Shown here: piece after piece, positions 35,663 to 45,059 of the stretch
How the letters are laid out: each line of letters begins with the position of its first letter
Numbering within the stretch: the first letter of the stretch is position 1
Notes under the pieces: model-generated
Told to the model about the DNA's origin: nothing
The model's database searches: none
What the model saw: the letters and a program-made list of their open reading frames with translations, nothing else
Assembly: GCF_027490375.1 (NCBI RefSeq)
Contig: NZ_JAIXYH010000088.1
Coordinates: 1 to 64,000 of the forward strand
DNA length: 64,000 bases
Direction of reading: 5' to 3'
DNA from: Flavobacterium sp.
GTDB taxonomy: Bacteria > Bacteroidota > Bacteroidia > Flavobacteriales > Flavobacteriaceae
Made by a program: the position numbers and the translations under genes

Positions 35663-36715
35663 TTAAAATTCGATTAGTAGGCGTTGCGCGGTAAAACCCG
35701 GACCAAAACTCAGCATCAAACCAAGTTCGCCCGACTTTGGTTTCGATTTTAAAACTTCTTCCAAAACAAATAAAACCGTTGCGCTCGACATGTTTCCATA
35801 GCGCGATAAAACCGACTTTGTTGCGTTTAGATTCTTTCCCAAATCACCAAACAGCGCTTCGACCGTTTGAATGATTTTCTTCCCACCTGGATGAAAAATA
35901 AGGTGATCAATCTGATCGATAGTGCGTTTGTTCTTTTCTAAAAATGGGTGTATGATGTTCGGAAAATGCTCGGCAATCGTATCTGGGACTTCCACATCTA
36001 AAACCATTTTCAGACCTCCTTCAACCAAATCAAATCCCATCATGTGTTCTTTATCAAAGAAATGATACATTTCGTGGCTCAGTATTTTAGGATGTGTAAC
36101 TTCTTCACTTTCAGAGAGTAAAACACATGCAGCACCATCGCCAAAAATGGCCGCGCTAACCATATTTGCCATGCTAAAATCGTCGAGTTGAAACGTTGCC
36201 GAAGGACTTTCGAATGCCACAATTGCTGCCTTTTTACCTGGGTTTGCTTTGAGAAAATGAGTTGCATAAATCAATGCACTCACGCCCGCAACACAACCCA
36301 TTTCGGTTACGGGAAGCCGCACAACATCTTGCTTTAGTCCAACTTTATTAATCAAATACGCATCTAAAGATGGAATCATAATTCCAGTGCAGCTTACAGT
36401 AATGATATAATCGAGTTCCTCGGGATTCCAATTTGCCTGTTGTAAAGCTTGTTCAAGTACGCGTCTTCCGAGTGTTATTGCAGCTTCCTTGTAAATACGG
36501 TTCTTTTGTGCGAAAGTATCGGCAGTAAATACTGACACCGGATCCATAATGGCATAGCGTTGATCGACCAGAGCGCTTTCGAATATTTTTACCACTTTAC
36601 GAATAAAGCGGTCATCTTGGCCGTGCAGCCACTCTTCCAAAAAAGGAATGATTTCGGCGGTTTTCCTCGTAAATTCGGGAACTGCGGTAGCAACGGCATT
36701 TATTTGTACACTCAT
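35663..36715 (-). CDS. Type III polyketide synthase (chalcone/stilbene-synthase family)
   Basis: 350 residues, homodimer type. The catalytic triad can be placed: Cys141 in EMGCVAGVSALI, His275 in LIFHPGGKK and Asn308 in SRYGNMSSAT; the His-Asn spacing of 33 equals that of plant chalcone synthase. The C-terminal GPGF loop is present (LSFGPGFTAQRLL). It extends an acyl starter with malonyl-CoA and cyclises the product, typically to an alkyl-resorcinol, -pyrone or resorcylic acid. It sits between the methyltransferase (4-nt overlap) and the dehydratase, making this a hybrid ACP/type III PKS operon. Confidence 0.93.
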   Translation of the reverse strand: MSVQINAVATAVPEFTRKTAEIIPFLEEWLHGQDDRFIRKVVKIFESALVDQRYAIMDPVSVFTADTFAQKNRIYKEAAITLGRRVLEQALQQANWNPEELDYIITVSCTGIMIPSLDAYLINKVGLKQDVVRLPVTEMGCVAGVSALIYATHFLKANPGKKAAIVAFESPSATFQLDDFSMANMVSAAIFGDGAACVLLSESEEVTHPKILSHEMYHFFDKEHMMGFDLVEGGLKMVLDVEVPDTIAEHFPNIIHPFLEKNKRTIDQIDHLIFHPGGKKIIQTVEALFGDLGKNLNATKSVLSRYGNMSSATVLFVLEEVLKSKPKSGELGLMLSFGPGFTAQRLLIEF

Positions 36716-37410
36716 GTTTTATAGATGATCCATTGGTAGCGGTACGCCCATTTCCAACAAATGCTGAATTTAGTGAAATTTAGTTGCTTGGCGTAACGCA
36801 AAAAATCAGCTTTTTTGAAACCCCGCAAAATCGAAACCAGACCGTCGGATTTAGACATTCGATTTAACCGGAAAACAACTGCCAAAGCTGTGAACAAATA
36901 ATAAGCTTGTTTAGATCGATGTAAATCATTGATTACCAATCCGACATTTGCTTTCTCGTAATATTTTCGAAGCACCTCAAGCAACAATTCGTCTTCAAAA
37001 TGATGCAAGGTTAATGTGCAAATTACAATATCAATGGGTTCATCGGGAACTACCTGTAGAAAATCGGAACAGCTATAGCGAATCGAACTATCAGATAGTT
37101 TAATTGCATGATTTATAGAGGCTTGATTCCCGTCGATTCCCGTTAGACGAACATTTAAGTTACGTTTCTCAGCCCAGATTTTTATGGTTCTGAGCATGTC
37201 ACCGTTTCCGCAACCTAAATCAACAATATGTATTTCCTTTTGATTTTTGTTTCGAAGAAGTTGCTCAATTCCGTTAATTGTAACCCGATTCCCTCCTAAA
37301 ATTCGATTGATCCAAGCAATTTTATCGAGAGCGTCTGTCAACTCCGAACCTTCTAAATTCATGTCGTCCATGATTTCCGGTTCTGTAGAGCGCGTTCGAG
37401 TACTTATCAT
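36712..37410 (-). CDS. Class I SAM-dependent methyltransferase
   Basis: 232 residues. SAM-binding motif I is HIVDLGCGNGDMLRTIK (~70-86), motif II LTGIDGN, and the post-motif region DIVICTLTLHHFED (~125-138) is of the UbiE type. It would O- or C-methylate the phenolic product of the adjacent type III PKS, with which it overlaps by 4 nt. The C-terminal 60 residues (LFTALAVVFRLNRMSKSDGL...) are hydrophobic in places, which may bring it to the membrane with a lipidic substrate. Confidence 0.87.
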   Translation of the reverse strand: MISTRTRSTEPEIMDDMNLEGSELTDALDKIAWINRILGGNRVTINGIEQLLRNKNQKEIHIVDLGCGNGDMLRTIKIWAEKRNLNVRLTGIDGNQASINHAIKLSDSSIRYSCSDFLQVVPDEPIDIVICTLTLHHFEDELLLEVLRKYYEKANVGLVINDLHRSKQAYYLFTALAVVFRLNRMSKSDGLVSILRGFKKADFLRYAKQLNFTKFSICWKWAYRYQWIIYKT

Positions 37411-38528
37411 GTGGATTCTTGTTTGCCGTGTGTTTGTTTGATAACGAATTTCAACAACTGCGGGTACCTTACGAAGATAGGGAACAATTTGTCGGCAATG
37501 ACTTGATTTTGCAAAACTTTAGAGATTTGTCGGCCCATCCACAATCGTCCTGAAAACGCCTTGTTCCAAGCTTCTTGATAGATTTTCTCGACACGTATTC
37601 GATTTATTTTTGTGGGTTCGGGATATTTTGTCAATATTTCCGAAATCAAACGCGCACTATTTATGGCCATTGCCATTCCGTTTCCACAAAGTGGATGTAT
37701 CAAACCGGCAGAATCGCCAATCATTAAGATATGTTTTTCAGATTTGGTTTTCTTTTCAAAAGAAATTCCGCTGATGGCAATTGGTTTTTCAAAAGTGGAA
37801 GTGCTTTTTTCGAAGATTTCTCGAAGCGGCGCATTTTTAAAAAGGACGTTCTTAATTAATTCGGATATGGTTTTGTTTTGCTCGAGCAACTCTTGTTTGG
37901 CCAGAAAGCAAATATTCATTTCGTTGTTTTCGATTTTAGAAACGCCGCAGTAACCGCCGGTAAAGTGGTATAATCCAACGATGTGTTCGGGGAAATCGCC
38001 TTTGTAGTGTGCTTTGACCGCAATCCAATCTGCATTTTTATAGGTGTGCTTTCGCTGAAATTGAACATCGACAACACTTTTCTTTCCCAAAGCGTTTAAA
38101 ACGTAATCGGCTGTTAGTGTTTGATCTCCGCGAATTCTGACAGTGAATACATTTTCATGGAAGCTGATGTTGTCTACTTTTTCAAAAATAAAGTCAACGC
38201 CAATAGCTTTTGCGCGTTGGTACAGCAGTGAATCGAGGGCAAATCGACTGATTCCCAGACCTCCAAGTGGCAATGTACACTCCAATTGCTTACCGTTTTC
38301 CAACACAAATCGCAGTGTGTCAAGATTTTTCGGTTGTAAAGACAAAACATCCACACCTATTTGCAGCAAGTAGGAAACTACTTCATTAGACAAATATTCG
38401 CCACACATTTTGTGATGCGGATACTTATTTTTTTCGATAACCGTAACATCAAAACCATTCATACGCAGGTGAATCGCGGCAGTTAAACCGGCTAATCCGC
38501 CTCCCGCGATCACAATTTTTGGTTTCAT
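37407..38528 (-). CDS. FAD-dependent oxidoreductase/hydroxylase (UbiH/GGR-like)
   Basis: 373 residues. Rossmann FAD motif IAGGGLAGLTAAIHLRMNG at residues 6-24, then KYPHHKMCGEYLS, the cofactor-contact segment seen in geranylgeranyl-reductase-like and UbiH-like enzymes, and LMIGDSAGLIHPLCGNGMAMA, the second FAD motif (~285). It could hydroxylate the phenolic ring to a hydroquinone or quinone, or reduce a polyene chain. First gene of the operon, overlapping the methyltransferase by 4 nt. The 57 bp to acs contain no clear promoter, so read-through from acs is possible. Confidence 0.85.
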   Translation of the reverse strand: MKPKIVIAGGGLAGLTAAIHLRMNGFDVTVIEKNKYPHHKMCGEYLSNEVVSYLLQIGVDVLSLQPKNLDTLRFVLENGKQLECTLPLGGLGISRFALDSLLYQRAKAIGVDFIFEKVDNISFHENVFTVRIRGDQTLTADYVLNALGKKSVVDVQFQRKHTYKNADWIAVKAHYKGDFPEHIVGLYHFTGGYCGVSKIENNEMNICFLAKQELLEQNKTISELIKNVLFKNAPLREIFEKSTSTFEKPIAISGISFEKKTKSEKHILMIGDSAGLIHPLCGNGMAMAINSARLISEILTKYPEPTKINRIRVEKIYQEAWNKAFSGRLWMGRQISKVLQNQVIADKLFPIFVRYPQLLKFVIKQTHGKQEST

Positions 38529-38585
38529 TTCGTCTGAGGGTCTTCCCTACTGCATTACGTGGGATTATGTTACAGCATGTAAAGT

Positions 38586-40493
38586 TTACAACTTTCCTTT
38601 TTTAATTTCGTCGACAACTTCTGGATTGAGTAAGGTTGTGATATCTCCAAAATCAGCGTCGTTATTTTCGGCGATTTTTCTAAGAATTCGTCGCATGATC
38701 TTTCCAGATCGCGTTTTGGGTAATCCACTTACAAACTGAATTTTATCCAATTTAGCAATCGGTCCGATCTGACTTGCAACTACTTGATTAATTTCATTGC
38801 GCAAGTTGTCGTGATTACGAGTCATTCCTTCTTCTTTCAAAATCACAAAGCCGTAAAGAGCGTTTCCTTTGATGTCGTGCGGAAAGCCAACGATCGCACT
38901 TTCTGCAACAGCTGGATGTTCGTTTATGGCGTCTTCAATTGGCGCGGTTCCTAAATTATGTCCGGAAACAATTACGACATCGTCAACGCGTCCGGTAATT
39001 CGGTAATAACCTACTTCGTCGCGCAGTGCACCGTCTCCGGTGAAGTATTTTCCAGGAAATGTAGAGAAATATGTTTTCTTATATCGTTCGTGATCGCCCC
39101 AAATGGTTCGTGCAATGGCAGGCCATGGAAATTTTATGCACAAGCTTCCCACAACCTGATTTCCGTCGATTTCATTACGCTTTTCGTCCATCAATACCGG
39201 CTGGATTCCCGGCAACGGCAAAGTCGCATAAGTTGGTTTTGTAGGTGTAACGAAGGCAATAGGCGAAATCATGATGCCACCCGTTTCCGTTTGCCACCAA
39301 GTATCGACAAGCGGACAGCGTTTACCTCCTACATGATCGTTAAACCAGTGCCAAGCCTCTTCATTAATAGGTTCACCAACCGAACCAATCACTTTCAATG
39401 ACGAAAGCGGGAACTTTTGCACATAATCCAAGCTCTCTTTAGCTAGCGAACGTATCGCTGTTGGCGCCGTATAAAACTGCGTAATTTTATGTTTTTCAAT
39501 TACTTGCCAAAATCTACTCGGATCGGGAAACGTCGGAATTCCTTCAAACATCACGGTAGTTGCACCGTTTAATAACGGCCCGTACAAAATGTAAGAATGT
39601 CCGGTTATCCAACCTAAATCTGCCGTACACCAGAAGATATCGTTCTCTTCGTAATTAAAAATATTCTTAAAAGTATAAGCCGTGTAAACCATGTAACCTG
39701 CGGTGGTGTGTACCATTCCTTTAGGTTTTCCGGTGCTTCCACTGGTATAGAGAATGAAAAGCGGATCTTCACTGTCCATGATTTCTGCCACGTGATTGTC
39801 GGATGCATCAACCCACAAATCGTCTAGCCAAATATCGCGACCGTCGGTCATGTTTACCGAAGTATGTGTGCGCTTTGCCACGATTACGCGCTCTACGGTA
39901 TCGTTTGATTTCAAAGCTTCGTCGACAATTTCTTTCAGATTAATGGTTTTGTTTCCACGGAAACCGCCGTCGCTGGTAACAACTAGTTTACAGCCCGCAT
40001 CGTTTATTCGGGCAGCGAGTGCAGCTGATGAAAATCCGGCGAAAACTACCGAGTGAATGGCACCGATTCGCGCGCAAGCTAAAGTAGCTACCGCTAGTTC
40101 CGGAATCATAGGCATGTATATGCAAACACGATCGCCTTTTTTCACACCTAAATCTTTGTAGATATTTGCCATTTTACAAACCCGCGAATGCAATTCGTTG
40201 TAAGAAATGTGCTGTGCTTCCTCGTCGGGATTATTCGGTTCAAAGAGAATTGCCGTTTTTGTACCACGTTTCGCCAAATGACGGTCGATACAATTTTTTA
40301 CAATATTTAATTTGCCGTCAACAAACCATTTTACATCGGCTTCAGCCATATTAAAATCAACCACCTTTTCCCAATTTTGGTACCAAATAAAGTGCTCTTC
40401 AGCAATTTTTCCCCAAAATTTTCGTGGTTCGCGGATCGACTTATTATAATGTTTAAAATATTGTTCTAGGTTTTCAATCTTGTAGTAACTCAT
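38586..40493 (-). CDS. acs: Acetyl-CoA synthetase (acetate-CoA ligase)
   Basis: 635 residues, the standard AMP-forming Acs length. N-terminal ACS domain (FKHYNKSIREPRKFWGKIAEE), P-loop-like AMP motif LFILYTSGSTGKPKGMVHTTAGY (~260), WWQTETGGIMISP (the Trp typical of acetate-size pockets), YFTGDGALRDEVGYYRITGRVDDVVIVSGHNLG and the C-terminal lysine region PKTRSGKIMRRILRKIA, the site of regulatory acetylation in Acs. It activates acetate for the TCA cycle and, by position, could supply acetyl/malonyl units to the downstream PKS operon. Confidence 0.95.
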   Translation of the reverse strand: MSYYKIENLEQYFKHYNKSIREPRKFWGKIAEEHFIWYQNWEKVVDFNMAEADVKWFVDGKLNIVKNCIDRHLAKRGTKTAILFEPNNPDEEAQHISYNELHSRVCKMANIYKDLGVKKGDRVCIYMPMIPELAVATLACARIGAIHSVVFAGFSSAALAARINDAGCKLVVTSDGGFRGNKTINLKEIVDEALKSNDTVERVIVAKRTHTSVNMTDGRDIWLDDLWVDASDNHVAEIMDSEDPLFILYTSGSTGKPKGMVHTTAGYMVYTAYTFKNIFNYEENDIFWCTADLGWITGHSYILYGPLLNGATTVMFEGIPTFPDPSRFWQVIEKHKITQFYTAPTAIRSLAKESLDYVQKFPLSSLKVIGSVGEPINEEAWHWFNDHVGGKRCPLVDTWWQTETGGIMISPIAFVTPTKPTYATLPLPGIQPVLMDEKRNEIDGNQVVGSLCIKFPWPAIARTIWGDHERYKKTYFSTFPGKYFTGDGALRDEVGYYRITGRVDDVVIVSGHNLGTAPIEDAINEHPAVAESAIVGFPHDIKGNALYGFVILKEEGMTRNHDNLRNEINQVVASQIGPIAKLDKIQFVSGLPKTRSGKIMRRILRKIAENNDADFGDITTLLNPEVVDEIKKGKL

Positions 40494-40513
40494 GGCTTAA
40501 AATTCGTGTAGTT

Positions 40514-40521
40514 CAAATCTA
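40514..40521 (-). promoter_or_regulatory. -7 box TAGATTTG for acs
   Basis: Exact TAnnTTTG on the minus strand, 20 nt before the acs ATG. CTTG lies 18 nt upstream of it as a possible -33 element. Confidence 0.55.
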
Positions 40522-40575
40522 ATAACTTTTATTCGTTAACAAGTAAAAAATCACAAACGAGTGTTCACGAAATCG

Positions 40576-40604
40576 TTTGCAAAAGCTATTTTTTATTTAA
40601 TTTG
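40576..40604 (+). promoter_or_regulatory. Probable promoter of the aromatic catabolic cluster
   Basis: TTTG at 40576-40579, 17-nt spacer, then TTAATTTG (one mismatch to TAnnTTTG) at 40597-40604. It lies 17 nt before ATG 40622 and includes the first base of an alternative GTG start. Confidence 0.4.
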
Positions 40605-40621
40605 TGGAAAAACAATCCAAA

Positions 40622-41227
40622 ATGATAATCAAACCGGAAGAACTCGATTTCAAATCGGTTTATAAGTTGCTCACCGGACTTGTAATTCCCAGACCTATTG
40701 GTTGGGTAGCTACTGTCAGTGAAGACGGTGTGCACAATTTAGCACCTTTCTCTTTTTTCAATGCCGTAAGTGCCGATCCGCCTACGCTCATGTTTTCGGC
40801 TTCTAACAGTCCGAATGCCAATAAAGATACTTCTCGTAATGCCCTTCAAACAGGTGAGTTTGTCGTTAATATGGTCACCGAGAATTTAGTTGAACAGATG
40901 AACGATACGGCAGCACCGATTCCTTCCCACGAAAGTGAGTTTGATTATGCGAAGATCGCTTACGCAGAAAGTACCGTAGTGAAACCGCGTCGTGTGGCAA
41001 ATGCACCGATTTCGTTTGAATGTAAGGTTATTCATCATCATCACATCGACGGACAACGCGGTGGAAGTATGATGATTCTCGGAGAAATTGTGATGATTCA
41101 TATAAACGATCAAATTGTGGATGAGAACTATCACACCGATTTAGAAGTTTACCAGCCAATTTCGCGTTTAGCGGGAGCTTTTTATGCACGCTTAGGCGAT
41201 CAATTTGTTTTAAAACGCGCACAATGA
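40622..41227 (+). CDS. Flavin reductase-like domain protein
   Basis: 201 residues from ATG 40622. Split-barrel FMN-binding protein of the flavin-reductase family: IPRPIGWVATVSEDGVHNLAPFSFFNAVSADPPTLMFS (~20-60) is the diagnostic stretch, followed by GEFVVNMVTENL and later GEIVMIHIND. It may supply reduced flavin, or bind FMN itself and act in a pathway step. First gene of a five-gene block joined by 4-nt overlaps with the aryl-CoA hydroxylase, CoA ligase, thioesterase and nitrilase genes. Confidence 0.85.
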   Translation: MIIKPEELDFKSVYKLLTGLVIPRPIGWVATVSEDGVHNLAPFSFFNAVSADPPTLMFSASNSPNANKDTSRNALQTGEFVVNMVTENLVEQMNDTAAPIPSHESEFDYAKIAYAESTVVKPRRVANAPISFECKVIHHHHIDGQRGGSMMILGEIVMIHINDQIVDENYHTDLEVYQPISRLAGAFYARLGDQFVLKRAQ

Positions 41228-43473
41228 AAATAGCAGTAATTGGCGGTGGTCCAGGCGGATTATACTTCTCGATTTTACTCAAAAAACAACAACCTACGTT
41301 CGAAATTTCGGTTTTTGAACAAAATAAAGCCGATGATAGCTTTGGTTTTGGTGTTGTTTTTTCAGATGAAACACTAAGTGAATTTCTTCAAAAAGATCAA
41401 AAATCATACGATTTAATAAAGAATTCGTTTGCTTATTGGGACGATCTCGACGTGGTTCTCAACGGCAAATCGGTTCGAATTTCTGGAAACGGATTTTGCG
41501 GCTGTTCCCGGAAAACCCTACTCAAACTCTTGCAGCAACGTGCCTTAGAAGAAGGTGTGAACTTGCATTTCGAAACAAGTATTGAACCCGATACGGCTGT
41601 TTTAGCATACGACTTAATTGTTGCTGCCGACGGAATTGGCAGTAAGTTTAGAACGCAATTCTCCGAGACATTCAAAACCGAGGTTACTCTCCATTCGAAC
41701 CGATTTGTGTGGATGGGTTCTACAAAACCCTTAGATGCATTTGCCTACTTTTTTAGAACTACCGCGCACGGTGCCATTGTAGCACACGCCTACCAATACG
41801 AAGCCGGAAAAAGTACGTGGATTTTCGAATGTTCGGAAACAACATGGAAAAATGCTGGATTCGATAAACTCGACGAAGCGCAAACGGTAGCGGTTTTACA
41901 GGATTTATTTGCTGAAGAACTCGACGGACACGGCTTGCTCACAAACAAATCAATTTGGCGTCAGTTTCCCGAAGTTCACAACCAAAATTGGCATCATAAC
42001 AATATTGTTTTATTGGGCGATTCGAAAGCCACTGCGCATTTTTCCATTGGTTCGGGTACGAAATTAGCTATGGAATCGGCTATTGCTTTGGCAGAAGCGG
42101 TTCAAACACATCAAACAAATTTGCCTGAAGTTTACGCACTTTACGAACAAAATCGCCGCAAGCGTGTAGAAGCTATACAACATGCAGCAGTAGTTTCATT
42201 GAAGTGGTTTGAATCGATGGATTTACAAGTGAAAAAGCCGTTTGAAGCATTTGCTATGGCAGTAATGACACGTGCTAAAAAAGTAACCTACGAGAACTTG
42301 CGCATTCGCGATCGTAAATTCACTGATTTTGTAGCGCAGGCGTTTGCACAGAAAAATGTCGCGTCGATTAACAGTCCAGCTTTTCAACCCTTGAAAATTA
42401 ACGGCTGTACGTTGTCAAATCGTATTGCCATGAGCGCTATGGGGCAATACTGCTCAGAAAACGGATTACCAAACGATTGGCATTTTCAGCACTATACCTC
42501 GCGCGCACTTCAAGGACTTGGTTTAATCATTACCGAGGCAACTGCGGTCAGTGCAGGTTCGAGAATTGCTGAGACTTGCACGGGTATTTACAATTCCGAA
42601 CAGCAAGAATCGTGGCAAAAAATCAATCGTTTCATACACGAAAACTGCGACACCAAAATTTGGATTCAGTTGGCACATGCCGGTCGGAAGTCGGTTATTG
42701 AGCCTGTCGGACCTTCAGCGATTCCCTTCCATGAAAATGGAAAAATTCCAACCATTTTAAACGACAGCGATTTAGAACAAATTACAGAGCATTTTAAAGC
42801 TGCCGCAGAACGAGCCGTCGCAGCCGGTTTTGACGGAATTGAAATTCAAATGCATCACGGATTTCTACTTGGAAGTTTTATTTCACCGTTGACAAATTTG
42901 CGAACCGATTCTTTTGGCGGAAGCATTGAAAACCGCATGCGCTTTCCGATTCATATATTAAAGACAATTCGATCGATCGTTGCAAAAGACTTTCCTATTT
43001 CTGTGCGAATTTCGGCAACCGATTGGCATTCCAAAGGCGTTTCAAAATCTGATATTCAAACTTTTGTTTCAACTTTGAAAGAAAATGGTGCGAATATCAT
43101 CAATGTTTCGACAGGCAATACGCATGCGCAACAGCAGGTAAAAGTTACGCCAATGTGGCAAGTTCCTTACAGCGATGAAATTCGAAATGCTTGTAATGTA
43201 AAGACAATAACAGCAGGTGAAATAACGGATATCGATCAGATTAATACCATTTTACTTGCCGAGAAAGCCGATTTGATTGCCTTAGGAAAGCCACTTTTAT
43301 TGAATCCCGGATTTGTAATGAAAGCTGCTGCTTATGAAGGTGTTACTTTGAATAAGATTCCAAAAGCTTATCAAAGATCGTGGGATTCTCTACTCAAAAC
43401 AACGCAGTTTGAACGCATGCAACTCGAACGTATGAAACAAGCTTTAAAACCAAAATCACATAAACCACAATGA
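41224..43473 (+). CDS. Bifunctional aryl-CoA 5-hydroxylase/OYE-type oxidoreductase
   Basis: 749 residues, two enzymes in one. The N-terminal flavoprotein monooxygenase (1-375) has AVIGGGPGGLYFSILL (FAD), VAADGIGSKFR (GD-type motif) and LLGDSKATAHFSIGSG. The C-terminal old-yellow-enzyme barrel (385-740) has FQPLKINGCTLSNRIAMSAM, QLAHAGRK, EIQMHHGFLLGSFISP and RISATDWHSKG. This layout is that of salicylyl-CoA 5-hydroxylase and anthraniloyl (2-aminobenzoyl)-CoA monooxygenase/reductase. With a gentisate-type dioxygenase downstream, hydroxylation at C5 of an ortho-substituted benzoyl-CoA is the likely reaction. Whether the ortho group is OH or NH2 cannot be read from sequence. Confidence 0.9.
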   Translation: MKIAVIGGGPGGLYFSILLKKQQPTFEISVFEQNKADDSFGFGVVFSDETLSEFLQKDQKSYDLIKNSFAYWDDLDVVLNGKSVRISGNGFCGCSRKTLLKLLQQRALEEGVNLHFETSIEPDTAVLAYDLIVAADGIGSKFRTQFSETFKTEVTLHSNRFVWMGSTKPLDAFAYFFRTTAHGAIVAHAYQYEAGKSTWIFECSETTWKNAGFDKLDEAQTVAVLQDLFAEELDGHGLLTNKSIWRQFPEVHNQNWHHNNIVLLGDSKATAHFSIGSGTKLAMESAIALAEAVQTHQTNLPEVYALYEQNRRKRVEAIQHAAVVSLKWFESMDLQVKKPFEAFAMAVMTRAKKVTYENLRIRDRKFTDFVAQAFAQKNVASINSPAFQPLKINGCTLSNRIAMSAMGQYCSENGLPNDWHFQHYTSRALQGLGLIITEATAVSAGSRIAETCTGIYNSEQQESWQKINRFIHENCDTKIWIQLAHAGRKSVIEPVGPSAIPFHENGKIPTILNDSDLEQITEHFKAAAERAVAAGFDGIEIQMHHGFLLGSFISPLTNLRTDSFGGSIENRMRFPIHILKTIRSIVAKDFPISVRISATDWHSKGVSKSDIQTFVSTLKENGANIINVSTGNTHAQQQVKVTPMWQVPYSDEIRNACNVKTITAGEITDIDQINTILLAEKADLIALGKPLLLNPGFVMKAAAYEGVTLNKIPKAYQRSWDSLLKTTQFERMQLERMKQALKPKSHKPQ

Positions 43474-45059
43474 TGATTGCCGACCGTTTTGCATACGATG
43501 GATTGCCGGAAGCGAATCGCTTAGCTCATAATCCGTTTGTTGAATTTCCCCGTTTTAAAGGAAATTGCACGACTTTGTTTTTGGAAAAGAATATTGAAAC
43601 GGGTTGTGGAGATAACATTGCTTTAATTTCTGAAAATCATTCAATTACTTATTTTGAATTACTTGAATTAGTTAATCAGGCAGCTCACGAATTAACTAAA
43701 CGATACGGAATTCAAGCCGGAAATCGCGTATTGCTTCGCGGATACAACAGCGCAGCTTTTGCTGTGTATTGGTTAGCGATTGCGCGAATTGGCGCTATAG
43801 CTGTTGCAACTATGCCACTTTTGCGGAAGAAGGAATTAGAAGTGATCGCAGAAATGGCTGCTGTGAACTTAATGATTTGCGAAGATGAGTTAGCCTCAGA
43901 ACTCGATTCGTTTTCAAAAAATGAAAACACAAAACTCCTTTTATTTAATCGTGCTAACTTCCATCTTTCTTTAAAGAAAAACAATTTCAGCACCTATTTC
44001 CAGCCTTTTATTGCCCATGAGGAACTGCTGGCCTTGATAGGTTTTACTTCAGGAACTACAGGAAAACCAAAAATGACTGCCCATTATCACAGTGATGTAG
44101 CAGCTATTTGCGAAGGATTTCCCAAATATTCATTGAAACCTAAAAGAGGAGAGATTTTCGCTGGGAGTCCGCCGCTAGGTTTTACCTTCGGATTAGGCGG
44201 CTTGTTGCTGTTTCCTTTGTATTATGGAGCTACTTCCCTACTCATTCCCAAACCTGCTCCAGAAGTTTTGCTGCAAGCTATCGAAAAACAAGGCGTTACA
44301 ACTTGCTTTACTGCACCAACCGCTTGGCGTGTCATGTGTGAAAAGGCAGCCGATTACAACATCGACACCCTAAAATATTGCGTTTCGGCAGGCGAAGCAT
44401 TGCCCGCTAAGGTGGCAAAAGATTGGGAAGAAGTTACGGGAATTCCGATTTTGGATGGTATTGGCGCTACGGAAATGCTGCATATTTTCATCGGATCTTC
44501 ACACGAAAAACGGAAAATCGGTTTTACAGGAGTTCCGATACCGGGTTACGAAGCGACATTATTCGACGACTTTGGTAATGAAATACAGGAGATTAATAAA
44601 GCAGGTCGGCTAGCCGTTCGTGGAATTACGGGTTGCAAATATCTTTTCAACGCTGAAAAACAAGACGCCTACGTACAGAATGGCTGGAATTTTACAGGCG
44701 ATATTTACCAAAAAGACGCTGATGGCTTTTTCCAATTTGTGGCACGTGGCGACGATATGATCATTTCTTCGGGCTATAACATTGCAGCAATCGAAGTAGA
44801 ACAAGTACTTTTGGAACACGAATTAATAAAGGAATGTGCTGTGGTAGGAAAACCCGACGAAAACAGAGGTATGCTCGTTGCTGCTTATGTTGTTTTGCAC
44901 GAATCGGTTTCCGGAAACGACGAACTCAAAATACAAATACAAAATTGGTTTAAAGAACATGCCGCTCCGTACAAATATCCGAGACATATTGAATTTGTAG
45001 CGACACTTCCCAAAACGGAAACAGGAAAAATTCAACGATTTAAACTTCGAACGTCATGA
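43470..45059 (+). CDS. Benzoate-type CoA ligase (salicylate/anthranilate-CoA ligase)
   Basis: 529 residues of the AMP-forming acyl-adenylate family. The ATP motif is LIGFTSGTTGKPKMTAHYH (~190), then GSPPLGFTFGLGGLLLFPLYYGA, which is typical of benzoate-CoA ligases. ILDGIGATEMLHIFIGS carries the A5 motif, FTGDIYQKDADGFFQFVARGDDMIISSGYNI the hinge, and PKTETGKIQRF the catalytic Lys. It activates the aromatic acid for the bifunctional hydroxylase encoded immediately upstream (4-nt overlap). Head and tail overlap coupling places it firmly in the pathway. Confidence 0.9.
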   Translation: MMIADRFAYDGLPEANRLAHNPFVEFPRFKGNCTTLFLEKNIETGCGDNIALISENHSITYFELLELVNQAAHELTKRYGIQAGNRVLLRGYNSAAFAVYWLAIARIGAIAVATMPLLRKKELEVIAEMAAVNLMICEDELASELDSFSKNENTKLLLFNRANFHLSLKKNNFSTYFQPFIAHEELLALIGFTSGTTGKPKMTAHYHSDVAAICEGFPKYSLKPKRGEIFAGSPPLGFTFGLGGLLLFPLYYGATSLLIPKPAPEVLLQAIEKQGVTTCFTAPTAWRVMCEKAADYNIDTLKYCVSAGEALPAKVAKDWEEVTGIPILDGIGATEMLHIFIGSSHEKRKIGFTGVPIPGYEATLFDDFGNEIQEINKAGRLAVRGITGCKYLFNAEKQDAYVQNGWNFTGDIYQKDADGFFQFVARGDDMIISSGYNIAAIEVEQVLLEHELIKECAVVGKPDENRGMLVAAYVVLHESVSGNDELKIQIQNWFKEHAAPYKYPRHIEFVATLPKTETGKIQRFKLRTS

